From Lichenicola sp964249735 (GTDB lineage Bacteria > Pseudomonadota > Alphaproteobacteria > Acetobacterales > Acetobacteraceae): DNA of 64,000 nt. A model generated the notes under the pieces. It was given only the letters and a program-made list of their open reading frames with translations. It searched no databases and was not told the DNA's origin. Position numbers and translations under genes: made by a program. Below, piece after piece: positions 9,099-16,994 of the stretch. The stretch spans positions 6,228-70,227 of the forward strand of contig CAXUDP010000004.1 in assembly GCA_964249735.1 (NCBI GenBank). The letters are read 5' to 3'. Each line of letters begins with the position of its first letter. Positions within the stretch are counted from its first letter, which is position 1.

Positions 9099-11402
9099 TC
9101 AGAGCAGCTTGTCGAGCGTGATCGGCAGCTCCCGGACGCGCCGGCCGGTGGCGTTGTGGATCGCGTTCGCGACCGCCGCACCGACGCCGGTGATGCCGAT
9201 CTCGCCGACGCCGTGCGCGCCGAGCGGGCTGTGCGGGTCGGGGATGTCGGTCCAGATCACGTCGATCTCCGGCACGTCGAGATGCACCGGCACGTGGTAC
9301 TCCGCGAGCGACGGGTTCATGATCCGGCCGGTCCGCTCGTCGAACTGCGTTTCCTCCGTAAGCGCCAGCCCGAGCCCCATGATGATGCCGCCGCGGAACT
9401 GGCTGCGCGCGGTCTGCGGGTTGAGGATCCGTCCGCAGTCGAACGACCCCAGGAACCGCGTGACCCGAGTCTCGCCGGTCACGGCACTCACCCGGACCTC
9501 GCAGAACTGCGCGCCATAGGAGTGCATGGCGTATTTCATCACCTCCAGCGGCATCGGCGCCTTCGCCTCCGCGACCACCTCCTCCCGGCCGGCGCGGGCG
9601 AGGATGGACGCGTAGCTCTCGCCGCGGCCGGTGTCCTCCTTGTGGTGCAGGCCGCCGTCGCGCGCCTCCACCTCGCCGGCCTTCAGCCCGCCCAGCGGCG
9701 AGTCGTTGCCGGCGAGCTTGAGCAGCTGGGTGATCAGCACCTCGCTGGCGGCGAGCATCGCGGCCGCGATCGACACCGTCTGCGACGAGCCGCCGGCGAC
9801 GGTGCAGGCGGGCAGGTCGGTGTCGCCGTACTCGAACCGGACGTGCTCCAGCGGCAGGCCCAGCCGGTCCGCCGCGTGCTGCGCCTGGGCGGTCGCCGTG
9901 CCCATGCCCATCTCGTGGCCGCCCATCTGCACCACGGCACCCTCGGCGGTCAGCCGGATCCGCGCCGTACCCCCTGGCATCCGGTAGTACGGGTAGGTGG
10001 CGGTCGCCATCCCCATGCCGACCAGCCACTCGCCTTCCCGGCGCGACCGCGGCACCGGGTTGCGCTTCGACCAACCGAACCGCTCGGCGCCCGCCGCATA
10101 AGCGTCCAGCAGGTGGCGCGAGGAGAAGGCCCGGCCGGAGGTCGGATCCTTGTCCGGCTCGATCCGGCGGCGCAGCTCGATCGGGTCGAGCGCCATGGTT
10201 TCCGCCAGCTCGTCCAGCGCCGTCTCCAGCGCGAAGGTGCCCACGGACTCGCCCGGCGCCCGCATGAAGGTGTTGGCCAGCATGTGGATGTCGGCCACCT
10301 TCTGGTCGAGCAGGAATGATCCTGCGGCGTACAGGTGGCGCGCCGGGAAGGTGAACTGCTCCGGGCAGTTGTTGTGCGCGGTCATGGCGGCGACCCCGGT
10401 ATGGATCAGCGCCGCAAGCGTGCCGTCAGCATTCGCACCCAGCGCCACCCGCTGCTCGGTGGTGGTGCGGCCGCCGGCGACCCGGAACACGCCCTCGCGC
10501 GACAGCGCGATCCGCACCGGCCGCTTCGCGAGCCTCGCCGCCGCGATGGCCAGGATCTGGTGGCTCCACAGCCCCTTGCCGCCGAACCCGCCGCCGACGA
10601 AGGGCGACAGGATGCGGATGTCCTCCTCCTTGATCCCGAAGATGCCGGACAGCGTCCACTGGGTCGCGTGCAGCATCTGGGTGGAGTCGTGCACCAGCAG
10701 CTTGTCACCGTCCCAGGCCACCGTCGCCGCATGGGGCTCGATCGCGCCGTGGCTGTGTCGTGGGGTGCGGTAGGTGCGATCGACCCGGTGGGGTGCCGCG
10801 GCCAGCGCCGCCTCGGCGTCGCCGATCGCGATCCGCGCCGGCTCGCCCAGCACCGAGTCCGGCGCGTGCGCATGAACCTTGGCCTGGTCGAACAGGAGGT
10901 CCGCCGGTGCCGCCTCGTAGGTGACGCGGACCAGCGAGGCGGCGTGATCGGCCTGCTCCTGCGTGTCCGCCAGCACCAGCGCCACCGGCTCGCCGTTCCA
11001 ATGGATGGAGGCGTCCTGCATGATCGGCAGGTCGCTGGCGCCCGCCGCGCGCGGGTTGGTCATGAACACGGCCGGCGGCGCCAGGCGCGGGGCGTTCTCG
11101 TGCGTCATCACCAGCACCACGCCCGCAGCACCTGCGGCTTCCGCGGTGTCGAGCGTGGTGATCCGGCCGTGCGCGATCGTGCTGTAGACGAGCGCCGCGT
11201 AGGTCAGGCCCTCCATCGGCACCTCGGCGGCGAAGCGCGCCCGCCCTCCGACCTTGAGCGGCCCGTCGACGCGGGGGACCGATCGGCCGAGCGCGCCGTG
11301 CTTGGTCGCCAGCGGATCGACCGGCGCGTCGGGCGTCAGCCGGACCATCGCCCCGGTGACCGCACCCGTCACCGCCTGCTTGACCGTGCTTGCGATGCTC
11401 AT
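9099..11402 (-). CDS. paoC: Molybdenum-binding large subunit of PaoABC/xanthine-oxidase-type aldehyde oxidoreductase
   Basis: The 767-residue catalytic subunit binds the molybdopterin cofactor and hydroxylates aldehydes (or related substrates) to acids. The start ATG 11402-11400 overlaps the stop of the FAD subunit (ATGA). Family features are the early LGRSVPRVDGPLKVGGRARF, the molybdopterin loop FVGGGFGGKG, FMRAPGES, the glycine-rich GHEMGMGT, GGSSQT, and the catalytic-glutamate motif GVGEIGITG close to the C terminus. It is the third gene of a translationally coupled paoA-paoB-paoC order. E. coli PaoC (YagR) is the closest characterised type. No XdhC/PaoD-type maturation factor is adjacent. 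Substrate is unproven. Confidence 0.9.
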   Translation of the reverse strand: MSIASTVKQAVTGAVTGAMVRLTPDAPVDPLATKHGALGRSVPRVDGPLKVGGRARFAAEVPMEGLTYAALVYSTIAHGRITTLDTAEAAGAAGVVLVMTHENAPRLAPPAVFMTNPRAAGASDLPIMQDASIHWNGEPVALVLADTQEQADHAASLVRVTYEAAPADLLFDQAKVHAHAPDSVLGEPARIAIGDAEAALAAAPHRVDRTYRTPRHSHGAIEPHAATVAWDGDKLLVHDSTQMLHATQWTLSGIFGIKEEDIRILSPFVGGGFGGKGLWSHQILAIAAARLAKRPVRIALSREGVFRVAGGRTTTEQRVALGANADGTLAALIHTGVAAMTAHNNCPEQFTFPARHLYAAGSFLLDQKVADIHMLANTFMRAPGESVGTFALETALDELAETMALDPIELRRRIEPDKDPTSGRAFSSRHLLDAYAAGAERFGWSKRNPVPRSRREGEWLVGMGMATATYPYYRMPGGTARIRLTAEGAVVQMGGHEMGMGTATAQAQHAADRLGLPLEHVRFEYGDTDLPACTVAGGSSQTVSIAAAMLAASEVLITQLLKLAGNDSPLGGLKAGEVEARDGGLHHKEDTGRGESYASILARAGREEVVAEAKAPMPLEVMKYAMHSYGAQFCEVRVSAVTGETRVTRFLGSFDCGRILNPQTARSQFRGGIIMGLGLALTEETQFDERTGRIMNPSLAEYHVPVHLDVPEIDVIWTDIPDPHSPLGAHGVGEIGITGVGAAVANAIHNATGRRVRELPITLDKLL

Positions 11403-12391
11403 GTCCGGCCTCCTTCCGCCAGCCCGCCGAGGGTCGCCGCGATCGTGCGCCGGGCGAGGTCGATCTTGAACGCGTTGTGCTCGAGGCCGGCCGCGTCGGC
11501 GAGCTCCGCGTCGGCCGCGTCGCGGAAGCTGCCTTCGGTCGCCGGCCTGCCGCGCAGTGCCGCTTCCGCGGTCCAGGCGCGCCAGGGTTTGTGCGCCACG
11601 CCGCCCAGCGCCAGCCGCACGTCGCGCACCGTTCCGTCCGGCGCCACGTCGAGCGCCGCCGCCACCGACACCAGGGCGAAGGCGTAGCTCGCCCGGTCCC
11701 GCACCTTGCGATAGGTCGAGCCCGAGGCAAACGGCAGCGCCGGCAGCTCCACCGCCGTGATCAGCTCGTCCTGTTCGAGCTCGGTCTCGACATGCGGCCG
11801 GCCGCTGGGCAGGCGGTGCAGGTCCACCAGCCGCATGGTGCGCGACCCGCGATGCCCCTGCAGGTGCACGACCGCGTCGAGTGCGGCCAGCGCCACGCAC
11901 ATGTCGGAGGGATGGGTGGCGACGCAGGCGGGCGAGGCGCCCAGGATGGCGTGGATGCGGTTGAAGCCGTCGATGGCGTCGCAGCCGGTGCCTGGCCTGC
12001 GCTTGTTGCAGCGCGACGCGTCGTCATAGAAGTAGGCACAGCGGGTGCGCTGCAGGATGTTGCCGCCCACCGTTGCCATGTTGCGGATCTGTCCGCTGGC
12101 GCCGGCGAGGATGGCGCGCGCCAGCGCCGGGAACCGCGTGCGCACGGCAAGGCTCGCCGCGACCGCGGTGTTGCTCGCCTCTGCGCCGATTAGGATGCTG
12201 CCGTCGTCCCGTTCCTCGATCCCGGCCGGCAACGCGGTCACGTCGACCAGCGTGTCCGGCTGCTCCACCGTTTCGCGCATCAGGTCGACGAGGTTGGTGC
12301 CGCCGCCGAGATACCGGGCCCGGGCGGACGCACCTGCGAGCCGGATCGCCGCCGGCGCGTCCTCGGCCTTGGCGTAGCTGAACGGCGTCAT
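11399..12391 (-). CDS. paoB: FAD and [4Fe-4S]-binding subunit of PaoABC-type aldehyde oxidoreductase
   Basis: The 330-residue middle subunit carries electrons from the [2Fe-2S] subunit to FAD. The FAD-binding motif YLGGGTNLVDLM occurs near residue 28, and the typical ATVGGNILQRTRC follows. The cysteines in RCAYFYDDASRCN and GTGCDAIDG are the extra [4Fe-4S] ligands that separate PaoB/4-hydroxybenzoyl-CoA-reductase-type subunits from ordinary xanthine dehydrogenase FAD subunits. ATG 12391 overlaps the paoA stop, and its TGA overlaps the paoC start, so all three subunits are translationally coupled. Confidence 0.9.
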   Translation of the reverse strand: MTPFSYAKAEDAPAAIRLAGASARARYLGGGTNLVDLMRETVEQPDTLVDVTALPAGIEERDDGSILIGAEASNTAVAASLAVRTRFPALARAILAGASGQIRNMATVGGNILQRTRCAYFYDDASRCNKRRPGTGCDAIDGFNRIHAILGASPACVATHPSDMCVALAALDAVVHLQGHRGSRTMRLVDLHRLPSGRPHVETELEQDELITAVELPALPFASGSTYRKVRDRASYAFALVSVAAALDVAPDGTVRDVRLALGGVAHKPWRAWTAEAALRGRPATEGSFRDAADAELADAAGLEHNAFKIDLARRTIAATLGGLAEGGRT

Positions 12392-12897
12392 TCCGCCGCC
12401 TCCGTCACCAGGACCTGCCCGATCGCGGCGACGATGCCGTTATAGGCGCCGCACCGGCACAGGTTGCCGCTCATGCGCTCGCGCAGCTCGTCGTGGTCCA
12501 GGACGACGCGTTCGGCGGACAGGTCTGCGGTGACCACGCTCGGCACGCCGCGTTCCGCTTCCGCCGCCATGCCGATGGCCGAGCAGAGCTGGCCCGGCGT
12601 GCAGTAGCCGCACTGGAACCCGTCATGCTCGATGAAGGCCTGCTGCAGGGGATGAAGGCCGTCCTCGCCGGCGAGGCCCTCCACCGTGGTGATGGCACGG
12701 TTCTGATACTGCACCGCCAACGCCAGGCAGCTGTTGATCCGGTTGCCGTCCACCAGCACCGTGCAGGCGCCGCACGCCCCCTGGTTGCATCCCTTCTTGG
12801 TTCCTGGGAGATGAAGATGGTCGCGGAGCAGGTCGAGCAGCGAGGTGCGCAGGTCCATCGACGCCTCGACCGCCTGCCCGTTGATCGTGAACTGCAT
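12388..12897 (-). CDS. paoA: [2Fe-2S] subunit of PaoABC-type aldehyde oxidoreductase
   Basis: The 169-residue iron-sulphur subunit has the plant-ferredoxin cluster motif GCNQGACGACTVLVDG (residues ~36-51) and the second cluster motif CGYCTPGQ, then SGNLCRCGAYNGIV. ATG 12897 has GGGAG six bases upstream. E. coli PaoA starts with a TAT signal that exports the complex. Here the protein starts directly at MQFTINGQAVEAS and no in-frame twin-arginine extension is visible, so the complex is probably cytoplasmic. It is the first gene of the operon. Confidence 0.9.
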   Translation of the reverse strand: MQFTINGQAVEASMDLRTSLLDLLRDHLHLPGTKKGCNQGACGACTVLVDGNRINSCLALAVQYQNRAITTVEGLAGEDGLHPLQQAFIEHDGFQCGYCTPGQLCSAIGMAAEAERGVPSVVTADLSAERVVLDHDELRERMSGNLCRCGAYNGIVAAIGQVLVTEAAE

Positions 12898-13029
12898 GCG
12901 GAACTCCCGATCGAACCGTTACGGCACGAGCCTGCAACAATGCCGGAACACTGGCAATGCCGGCGGCGGAACGGCGCCGCTTCCCGCATGCGGATCGCGA
13001 TCACCTGGACCCAATCTTGATTCTTGCAG

Positions 13030-13053
13030 AGCGTCTAAGTGTTCGCAGACGCT
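13030..13053. promoter_or_regulatory. Inverted repeat upstream of paoABC
   Basis: AGCGTCT (13030-13036) and AGACGCT (13047-13053) form a perfect 7-bp inverted repeat with a 10-base spacer. It lies 133 bases upstream of paoA and 53 bases downstream of the preceding SDR stop. There is no T-tract on the minus strand, so it is more likely an operator than a terminator. Confidence 0.35.
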
Positions 13054-13105
13054 TCAAGGATCGTTCGGTGCGCTCCTATATGACGCTCAGCCGCAACGAT
13101 CGGCA

Positions 13106-14677
13106 TCATCCGGTCCGTTCCGTGTCGGCCACGACTCCGAACATCCGGTTCCAGGTCGGCGAGATCACCACCTCGTTGAGGCAGACATGCGGCGGCAGCG
13201 ACGCCACGTAGCGGATCAGCCCGCCCAGGTCGTCCGGCTGCAGCATGCGCGCACGCTGTTCCGCCGATGCCTTGACCGGACGCTGGTCGAGAATCGGAGT
13301 CGCCACTTCCGCCGGGCAGATCACGCAGGACCTGATCCCGTTGACGCATTCCTCGGCGTTCAGCAGCTGGCTCATCACCAGCACCCCGTGCTTCGCCGCC
13401 GAATACGCGGCGCCCGACACCGGCGACGGGTGGCGCCCGGCCCAGCTGGCGGTGTGGATCAGCACCCCGTCGCGCTGCGCCCGCATCGCCGGCAGCACCG
13501 CGGTCACGCAATAGAACGCCGCCGACAGGTTGGCGCCGATCACCTGGTCCACTCCCTCCGGGGTGAGCGACGACCAGGCGCGCGCCGGGATGTTGGCGCC
13601 GGCGTTGTTCACCAGCACGTCGATCCGCCCCAGCGTGTCCACGATTGAGCGCGCGATCTCGCCGACCCGCGCCGCCTGCGTGACGTCGCCCGCCTGCACG
13701 TGCGCGACCCCGCCCGCCTCCCGGATGGCGTCGGCGACCCGCAGCAGCGCGTCCTCCCGCCGTCCCGTCAGCACCACCGCATATCCGTCCGCGGCCAGTG
13801 CCCGTGCGCCGGCCTCGCCGATGCCGCTTCCGGCTCCCGTCACCCAGGCGATCCTGCGTCCTGCCAACGGCGTTCTCCCTGCTGCCGAGCTGCATCCGTC
13901 TGCCACGCTACGCGGGTCGTGCGCCGCTGACGATGCTGCGTTCCCATCACATGGCCGCCCGGGCGGACACCGACGCCGGAGCATGATCCCGCACCGGCTC
14001 GCAAATCGTGCTCCTGGCCGGCGTCCGCACGAGCATCCTCGTCCGGCCGATCGACCCGGCCCGATGATGCCCTCCCACAGATGGCCCATGACGGCCCGCC
14101 GCACCCTGGTGGCGAGCCGGCCACGATCGGTCTCGCCGTGCACGCCAGCCGCGTCGATCATGCCCTTGACGATCGCCGTCACGTCCCTCGCGGCCGTGTC
14201 GCCATCCGCCTGGGCCGGCATGTCCGGGCGCGCGAGCGCGTCGCACACGAGACTGAGGAAGCGACTGCCGACCCGCTGCGTTTCGGCGTCCAGCGGCAGG
14301 CGTGCCTCCTCACAGTCGAGCAGCCGCGCCAGCACCGGCCGTCGGAGCTGGTGCGCGACTGCCGCCCGTATCAGCGCCAACAGCGCGGCATGACCCGAAG
14401 GCTCCAACGCGGCCGCCTCCGCCTGGTCGAGCAGGAGCGAAGTTTCCCGGGCAATGAGCGCCCCGAGCAGCGCCTCCTTGTCGGGAAAATACTGGTAGAC
14501 CGAGCCTATGCTGACTCCGGCACGCTCGGCGAAAGCGTTGGTCGAGAAGCCGTCGGCTCCGGCACCTTCCAGAATGCGAGCCGCGGCCTCAACGATGACG
14601 GTCACGGTCACGAGCGAGCGCGCCTGTCTCGGCGTCTTCCTTGGGCGCGAGCGCTGCGGCTGGACGGGATCGGGCAT
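13106..14677 (-). CDS. Continuous TetR-family regulator plus short-chain dehydrogenase reading frame (possible fusion)
   Basis: One open frame of 523 codons carries two families. Residues ~1-225 are a TetR/AcrR repressor: MPDPVQPQRSRPRKTPRQAR, then FSTNAFAERAGVSIGSVYQYFPDKEALL as the DNA-binding helices, then a helical ligand domain ending near MGHLWEGIIG. After a ~45-residue Arg/Ala/Ser-rich linker comes a full SDR: WVTGAGSGIGEAG (NAD(P) site), VLVNNAGANIP, HTASWAGR and AYSAAKHG (catalytic Ser-Tyr-Lys). An internal ATG at 13984 could start the SDR alone (292 residues), but the TetR part has no stop before it. This is either a real fusion, a lost stop codon or an assembly error. Start ATG 14677 was chosen because it begins the usual TetR N terminus. 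Confidence 0.7.
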   Translation of the reverse strand: MPDPVQPQRSRPRKTPRQARSLVTVTVIVEAAARILEGAGADGFSTNAFAERAGVSIGSVYQYFPDKEALLGALIARETSLLLDQAEAAALEPSGHAALLALIRAAVAHQLRRPVLARLLDCEEARLPLDAETQRVGSRFLSLVCDALARPDMPAQADGDTAARDVTAIVKGMIDAAGVHGETDRGRLATRVRRAVMGHLWEGIIGPGRSAGRGCSCGRRPGARFASRCGIMLRRRCPPGRPCDGNAASSAAHDPRSVADGCSSAAGRTPLAGRRIAWVTGAGSGIGEAGARALAADGYAVVLTGRREDALLRVADAIREAGGVAHVQAGDVTQAARVGEIARSIVDTLGRIDVLVNNAGANIPARAWSSLTPEGVDQVIGANLSAAFYCVTAVLPAMRAQRDGVLIHTASWAGRHPSPVSGAAYSAAKHGVLVMSQLLNAEECVNGIRSCVICPAEVATPILDQRPVKASAEQRARMLQPDDLGGLIRYVASLPPHVCLNEVVISPTWNRMFGVVADTERTG

Positions 14678-14717
14678 GGGCGCCAACACGAGTAGCCGAT
14701 CCGGGCCTCTGCTCGCA

Positions 14718-14738
14718 TCCTGGAGCCGTCGACCAGGA
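14718..14738. promoter_or_regulatory. Candidate TetR operator in the divergent intergenic region
   Basis: TCCTGG (14718-14723) and CCAGGA (14733-14738) form a perfect 6-bp inverted repeat with a 9-base spacer. It sits between the divergent starts at 14677 and 14751. Size and place suit a TetR-family autoregulatory operator. Confidence 0.4.
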
Positions 14739-14750
14739 CGGACCATCATC

Positions 14751-15047
14751 ATGCCGACGCGGAACGGGCGTTTCGAGCCGTCGATCACCGTCTTCATGCT
14801 GGTGAAGACCACGCCCGAACGGCTCGGTTTCACAGCCGAACGCCGCAACGAGCTGGCCCGCACCCATTTGATCCGCCTGATCCATATCTGGATGTGGGAT
14901 GCGGAGGACCACCACGCCTACGAGATGCTGGTTGAGGCGCTGCGCGAGACCGCCTTCCGGGACCGCTGGTTCAGCGTCGTCGAGATCTTCCCCGGGGTCG
15001 AGGAGGCCTACGCCAGGAACCACGACCGCGACGTTGTCACGGTCTAG
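14751..15047 (+). CDS. Darcynin-like small protein, internally short
   Basis: A 98-residue protein from ATG 14751, with AGGACGG upstream. The sequence ITVFMLVKTTPERL at residues ~12-25 and LVEALRETAF, then VVEIFPGVEEAYARNH, near the C terminus match the darcynin domain family as I remember it. Usual members have ~25-30 more residues in the middle (an RLRFFDAEAF-like stretch), which are absent here, so the gene may carry an in-frame deletion. Function of the family is unknown. It is transcribed divergently from the TetR gene and precedes an SDR by 32 bases, probably as a TetR-controlled operon. Confidence 0.6.
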   Translation: MPTRNGRFEPSITVFMLVKTTPERLGFTAERRNELARTHLIRLIHIWMWDAEDHHAYEMLVEALRETAFRDRWFSVVEIFPGVEEAYARNHDRDVVTV

Positions 15048-15079
15048 GCCGGAAGAGTCTTCCAGCAGGAGAAGGATAC

Positions 15080-15790
15080 ATGACCGATGACGACCGGACC
15101 GCGATTGTGACGGACGCATCCAGGGGCATCGGCGCGGCGCTGGCCAGGCGGCTCGCTGCCGACGGCTTCCGCATGATCGTCAACTACGCGTCGCGCGACC
15201 ACGAGGCGCAGCAGGTCGTCGCGTCGATCGAGGGCACAGGCGGGCGGGCCATGGCAGTCCAGGCCGACGTCGTCGATCCGCAGGCGGTCAGGGCACTGTT
15301 CGACGCCGCCGAAGAACGGTACGGGCCGGTCGACGTGCTGGCGAACAACGCCGACGTCCGCGACGAGGACTACCAGCGGCAGGTCGCGATCAACCTGTCC
15401 GGCGCCTTCAACGGCGTGCGCGAGGGAGCCCGGCGGGTGCGGGATGGCGGGCGCATCATCAACCTGTCGACCAGCATCGTCGGGACCTTCCTTCCCGCCC
15501 ACGGCGTATATGCCGCGACCAAGGCGGCGGTGGAGGCCATGACGCGGGTGCTGGCCAAGGAGCTCGGTCCTCGCGGCGTCATCGTGAACGCGGTGGCTCC
15601 GGGACCGGTCGCGACCGAGCTGTTCCTGGCCGGACGGTCCGAGGAACTGATCCGCCGCCTCACCGCCGAGATCCCGATGGGCCGGCTCGGCGAGCCGAAG
15701 GACATCGCGCGCGTCGTGGCCTTCCTGGCTGGCTCGGATGGCGGGTGGGTCAGCGGCCAGATCGTCAAGGCGAATGGCGGCCGGAACTGA
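15080..15790 (+). CDS. Short-chain dehydrogenase/reductase with altered cofactor motifs
   Basis: A 236-residue FabG-like SDR with GGAGAAGG-type ribosome binding sequence just before ATG 15080. The catalytic residues look intact (NLSTSIVG serine, VYAATKAA Tyr/Lys), and the C terminus VAFLAGSDGGWVSGQ is normal. However, the NADP loop reads TDASRGIG instead of TGASRGIG. The conserved NNAG is NNAD and is followed by only ~9 residues before RQVAINL, where relatives have ~20, so about a dozen residues are missing. The two Gly-to-Asp changes and the deletion suggest a weakened or decaying enzyme. It probably shares a promoter with the darcynin-like gene. Confidence 0.8.
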   Translation: MTDDDRTAIVTDASRGIGAALARRLAADGFRMIVNYASRDHEAQQVVASIEGTGGRAMAVQADVVDPQAVRALFDAAEERYGPVDVLANNADVRDEDYQRQVAINLSGAFNGVREGARRVRDGGRIINLSTSIVGTFLPAHGVYAATKAAVEAMTRVLAKELGPRGVIVNAVAPGPVATELFLAGRSEELIRRLTAEIPMGRLGEPKDIARVVAFLAGSDGGWVSGQIVKANGGRN

Positions 15791-15806
15791 CCGCCCCGGT
15801 CAGCCG

Positions 15807-16553
15807 TCAGCGGATGTCGGGATAACTGTCCGCGACGCTGCGGCGGCCCAGCCCCCAGCGGATCCCGACCGACAGGTAGATCCAGTTGGCGCGCCACGCT
15901 CCCCAACGCGCGACCCGGCGGTCGGAGGTCAGCACCACGCGGTTGACCAGCCTGACCCGCCCGATCCGGCCGAACCGGAGGCACAGGTCGGCATCCTCCA
16001 TCACCCGCAGCCGCTCGTCGCACCCGCCGACGGCCAGGAACTGCGCGCGGCGGAAGAACAGGGCGTGGTCGCCGAACAGCAGCCGGGTGCCGCGCCAGAA
16101 CAGATGCGGGCGGAACAGGAGCGGCGCGTACCAGGTCTTGATCCAGTTGTGGAAGCTGGTGCCCCAGCGCACCGTGTCGGCGCCGCACAGCAGCGCGGTG
16201 AAGCCGGCCAGCACCGTGTGCCGGTCGGCGAGCGCACGACGCATCACCGCCACCGCGTCGTCCGGCAACAGCGTGTCGGCAGGCAGGATGCACACGATCG
16301 CGGCCTGCGATGCGGCCACCCCTCGGTTGATCTGCGCCGCCCTGCCGCGGGCGTCCGGCTCGATCACGGTCAGCCCGGCCGCCTGTGCGACCGCGACCGT
16401 GCCGTCGCTGCTTCCGCCATCGACCATCAGCACCTGGTCCGGCGGCGGGTCCAGGGCACGCAGGTTGCGCAACAGCCTTGGCAGCGCCGCCGCCTCGTTC
16501 AGCGTCGGGACGACGATGCACACGGTGGAAGGTTCGTAGCACCCGGAGATCAA
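15807..16553 (-). CDS. Family 2 glycosyltransferase
   Basis: A 248-residue GT-A fold enzyme. The N-terminal CIVVPTLNEAAALPRLLRNL and the nucleotide-binding VDGGSSDGT are typical. LPADTLLPDD supplies the metal-binding acidic motif, and FGDHALFFRR plus ERLRVMEDADLCLRFGRIGR resemble the acceptor and catalytic end of TIGR04283-type transferases (the arsenosugar/hopanoid-associated subgroup). No membrane anchor is evident except a weak C-terminal amphipathic segment. It is convergent with the SDR upstream (17 bases between stops). The donor and acceptor are unknown. Confidence 0.82.
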   Translation of the reverse strand: MISGCYEPSTVCIVVPTLNEAAALPRLLRNLRALDPPPDQVLMVDGGSSDGTVAVAQAAGLTVIEPDARGRAAQINRGVAASQAAIVCILPADTLLPDDAVAVMRRALADRHTVLAGFTALLCGADTVRWGTSFHNWIKTWYAPLLFRPHLFWRGTRLLFGDHALFFRRAQFLAVGGCDERLRVMEDADLCLRFGRIGRVRLVNRVVLTSDRRVARWGAWRANWIYLSVGIRWGLGRRSVADSYPDIR

Positions 16554-16598
16554 GGCCCCGGGACCCTTGTTCCGCCAGGACCGGTGGCGGCGGCGCTG

Positions 16599-16994
16599 CT
16601 AACGGCCGTGTCCACCCCCGCCGCCACCGCCGTGGCCACCGCCACCTCCGCCACCGCCACCGCCATGAAAGCCCCCGCCGCCGCCGCCGTGGAAGCCCCC
16701 ACCGCCGCCATGGAAGCCGCCATGCCCTCCTCCTGGAAGCCCCGGGACGGGCCGACCCCCGCCACCGCCGCGCCCCCGATCGAAGCCGCCGCCCCCACCG
16801 CCGCGATAGGGTCCGACGAAATAGCCGCCGCCGAAGCCGCGATCGTAGCCGTCATATCCGCCTGCGTCGTAATAGCCGCCGCCGCCGCCATACCCGTAGT
16901 CGCCGCCCTCGACGGCGCAACCGGCCAGTGGCACCGCCGCCAGCATGCCGAAGGCGAGCACGACGCGCGACAGGCCGGCCGATCGCGCGGTCAT
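16599..16994 (-). CDS. Glycine-rich lipoprotein
   Basis: 131 residues: basic start MTARSAGLSRVV, hydrophobic core, lipobox PLAGC (Cys26), then almost entirely Gly with Tyr, Asp, Phe, His and Arg (GGYDGYDRGFGGG, repeated GGGFHGGGG). The mature chain is low-complexity and probably disordered on the outer membrane or periplasmic face. ATG 16994 overlaps the stop of the upstream VOC gene (ATGA), so the two are co-expressed. The repeated glycine codons create apparent DNA repeats over 16610-16800. No function can be assigned. Confidence 0.75.
   Translation of the reverse strand: MTARSAGLSRVVLAFGMLAAVPLAGCAVEGGDYGYGGGGGYYDAGGYDGYDRGFGGGYFVGPYRGGGGGGFDRGRGGGGGRPVPGLPGGGHGGFHGGGGGFHGGGGGGFHGGGGGGGGGGHGGGGGGGHGR

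Noticed and set aside
16610..16800. Short tandem repeats resembling a CRISPR or satellite
   Set aside because: The repeats are glycine codons of the Gly-rich lipoprotein, irregular in length and without spacers. No CRISPR array is seen anywhere in the window.
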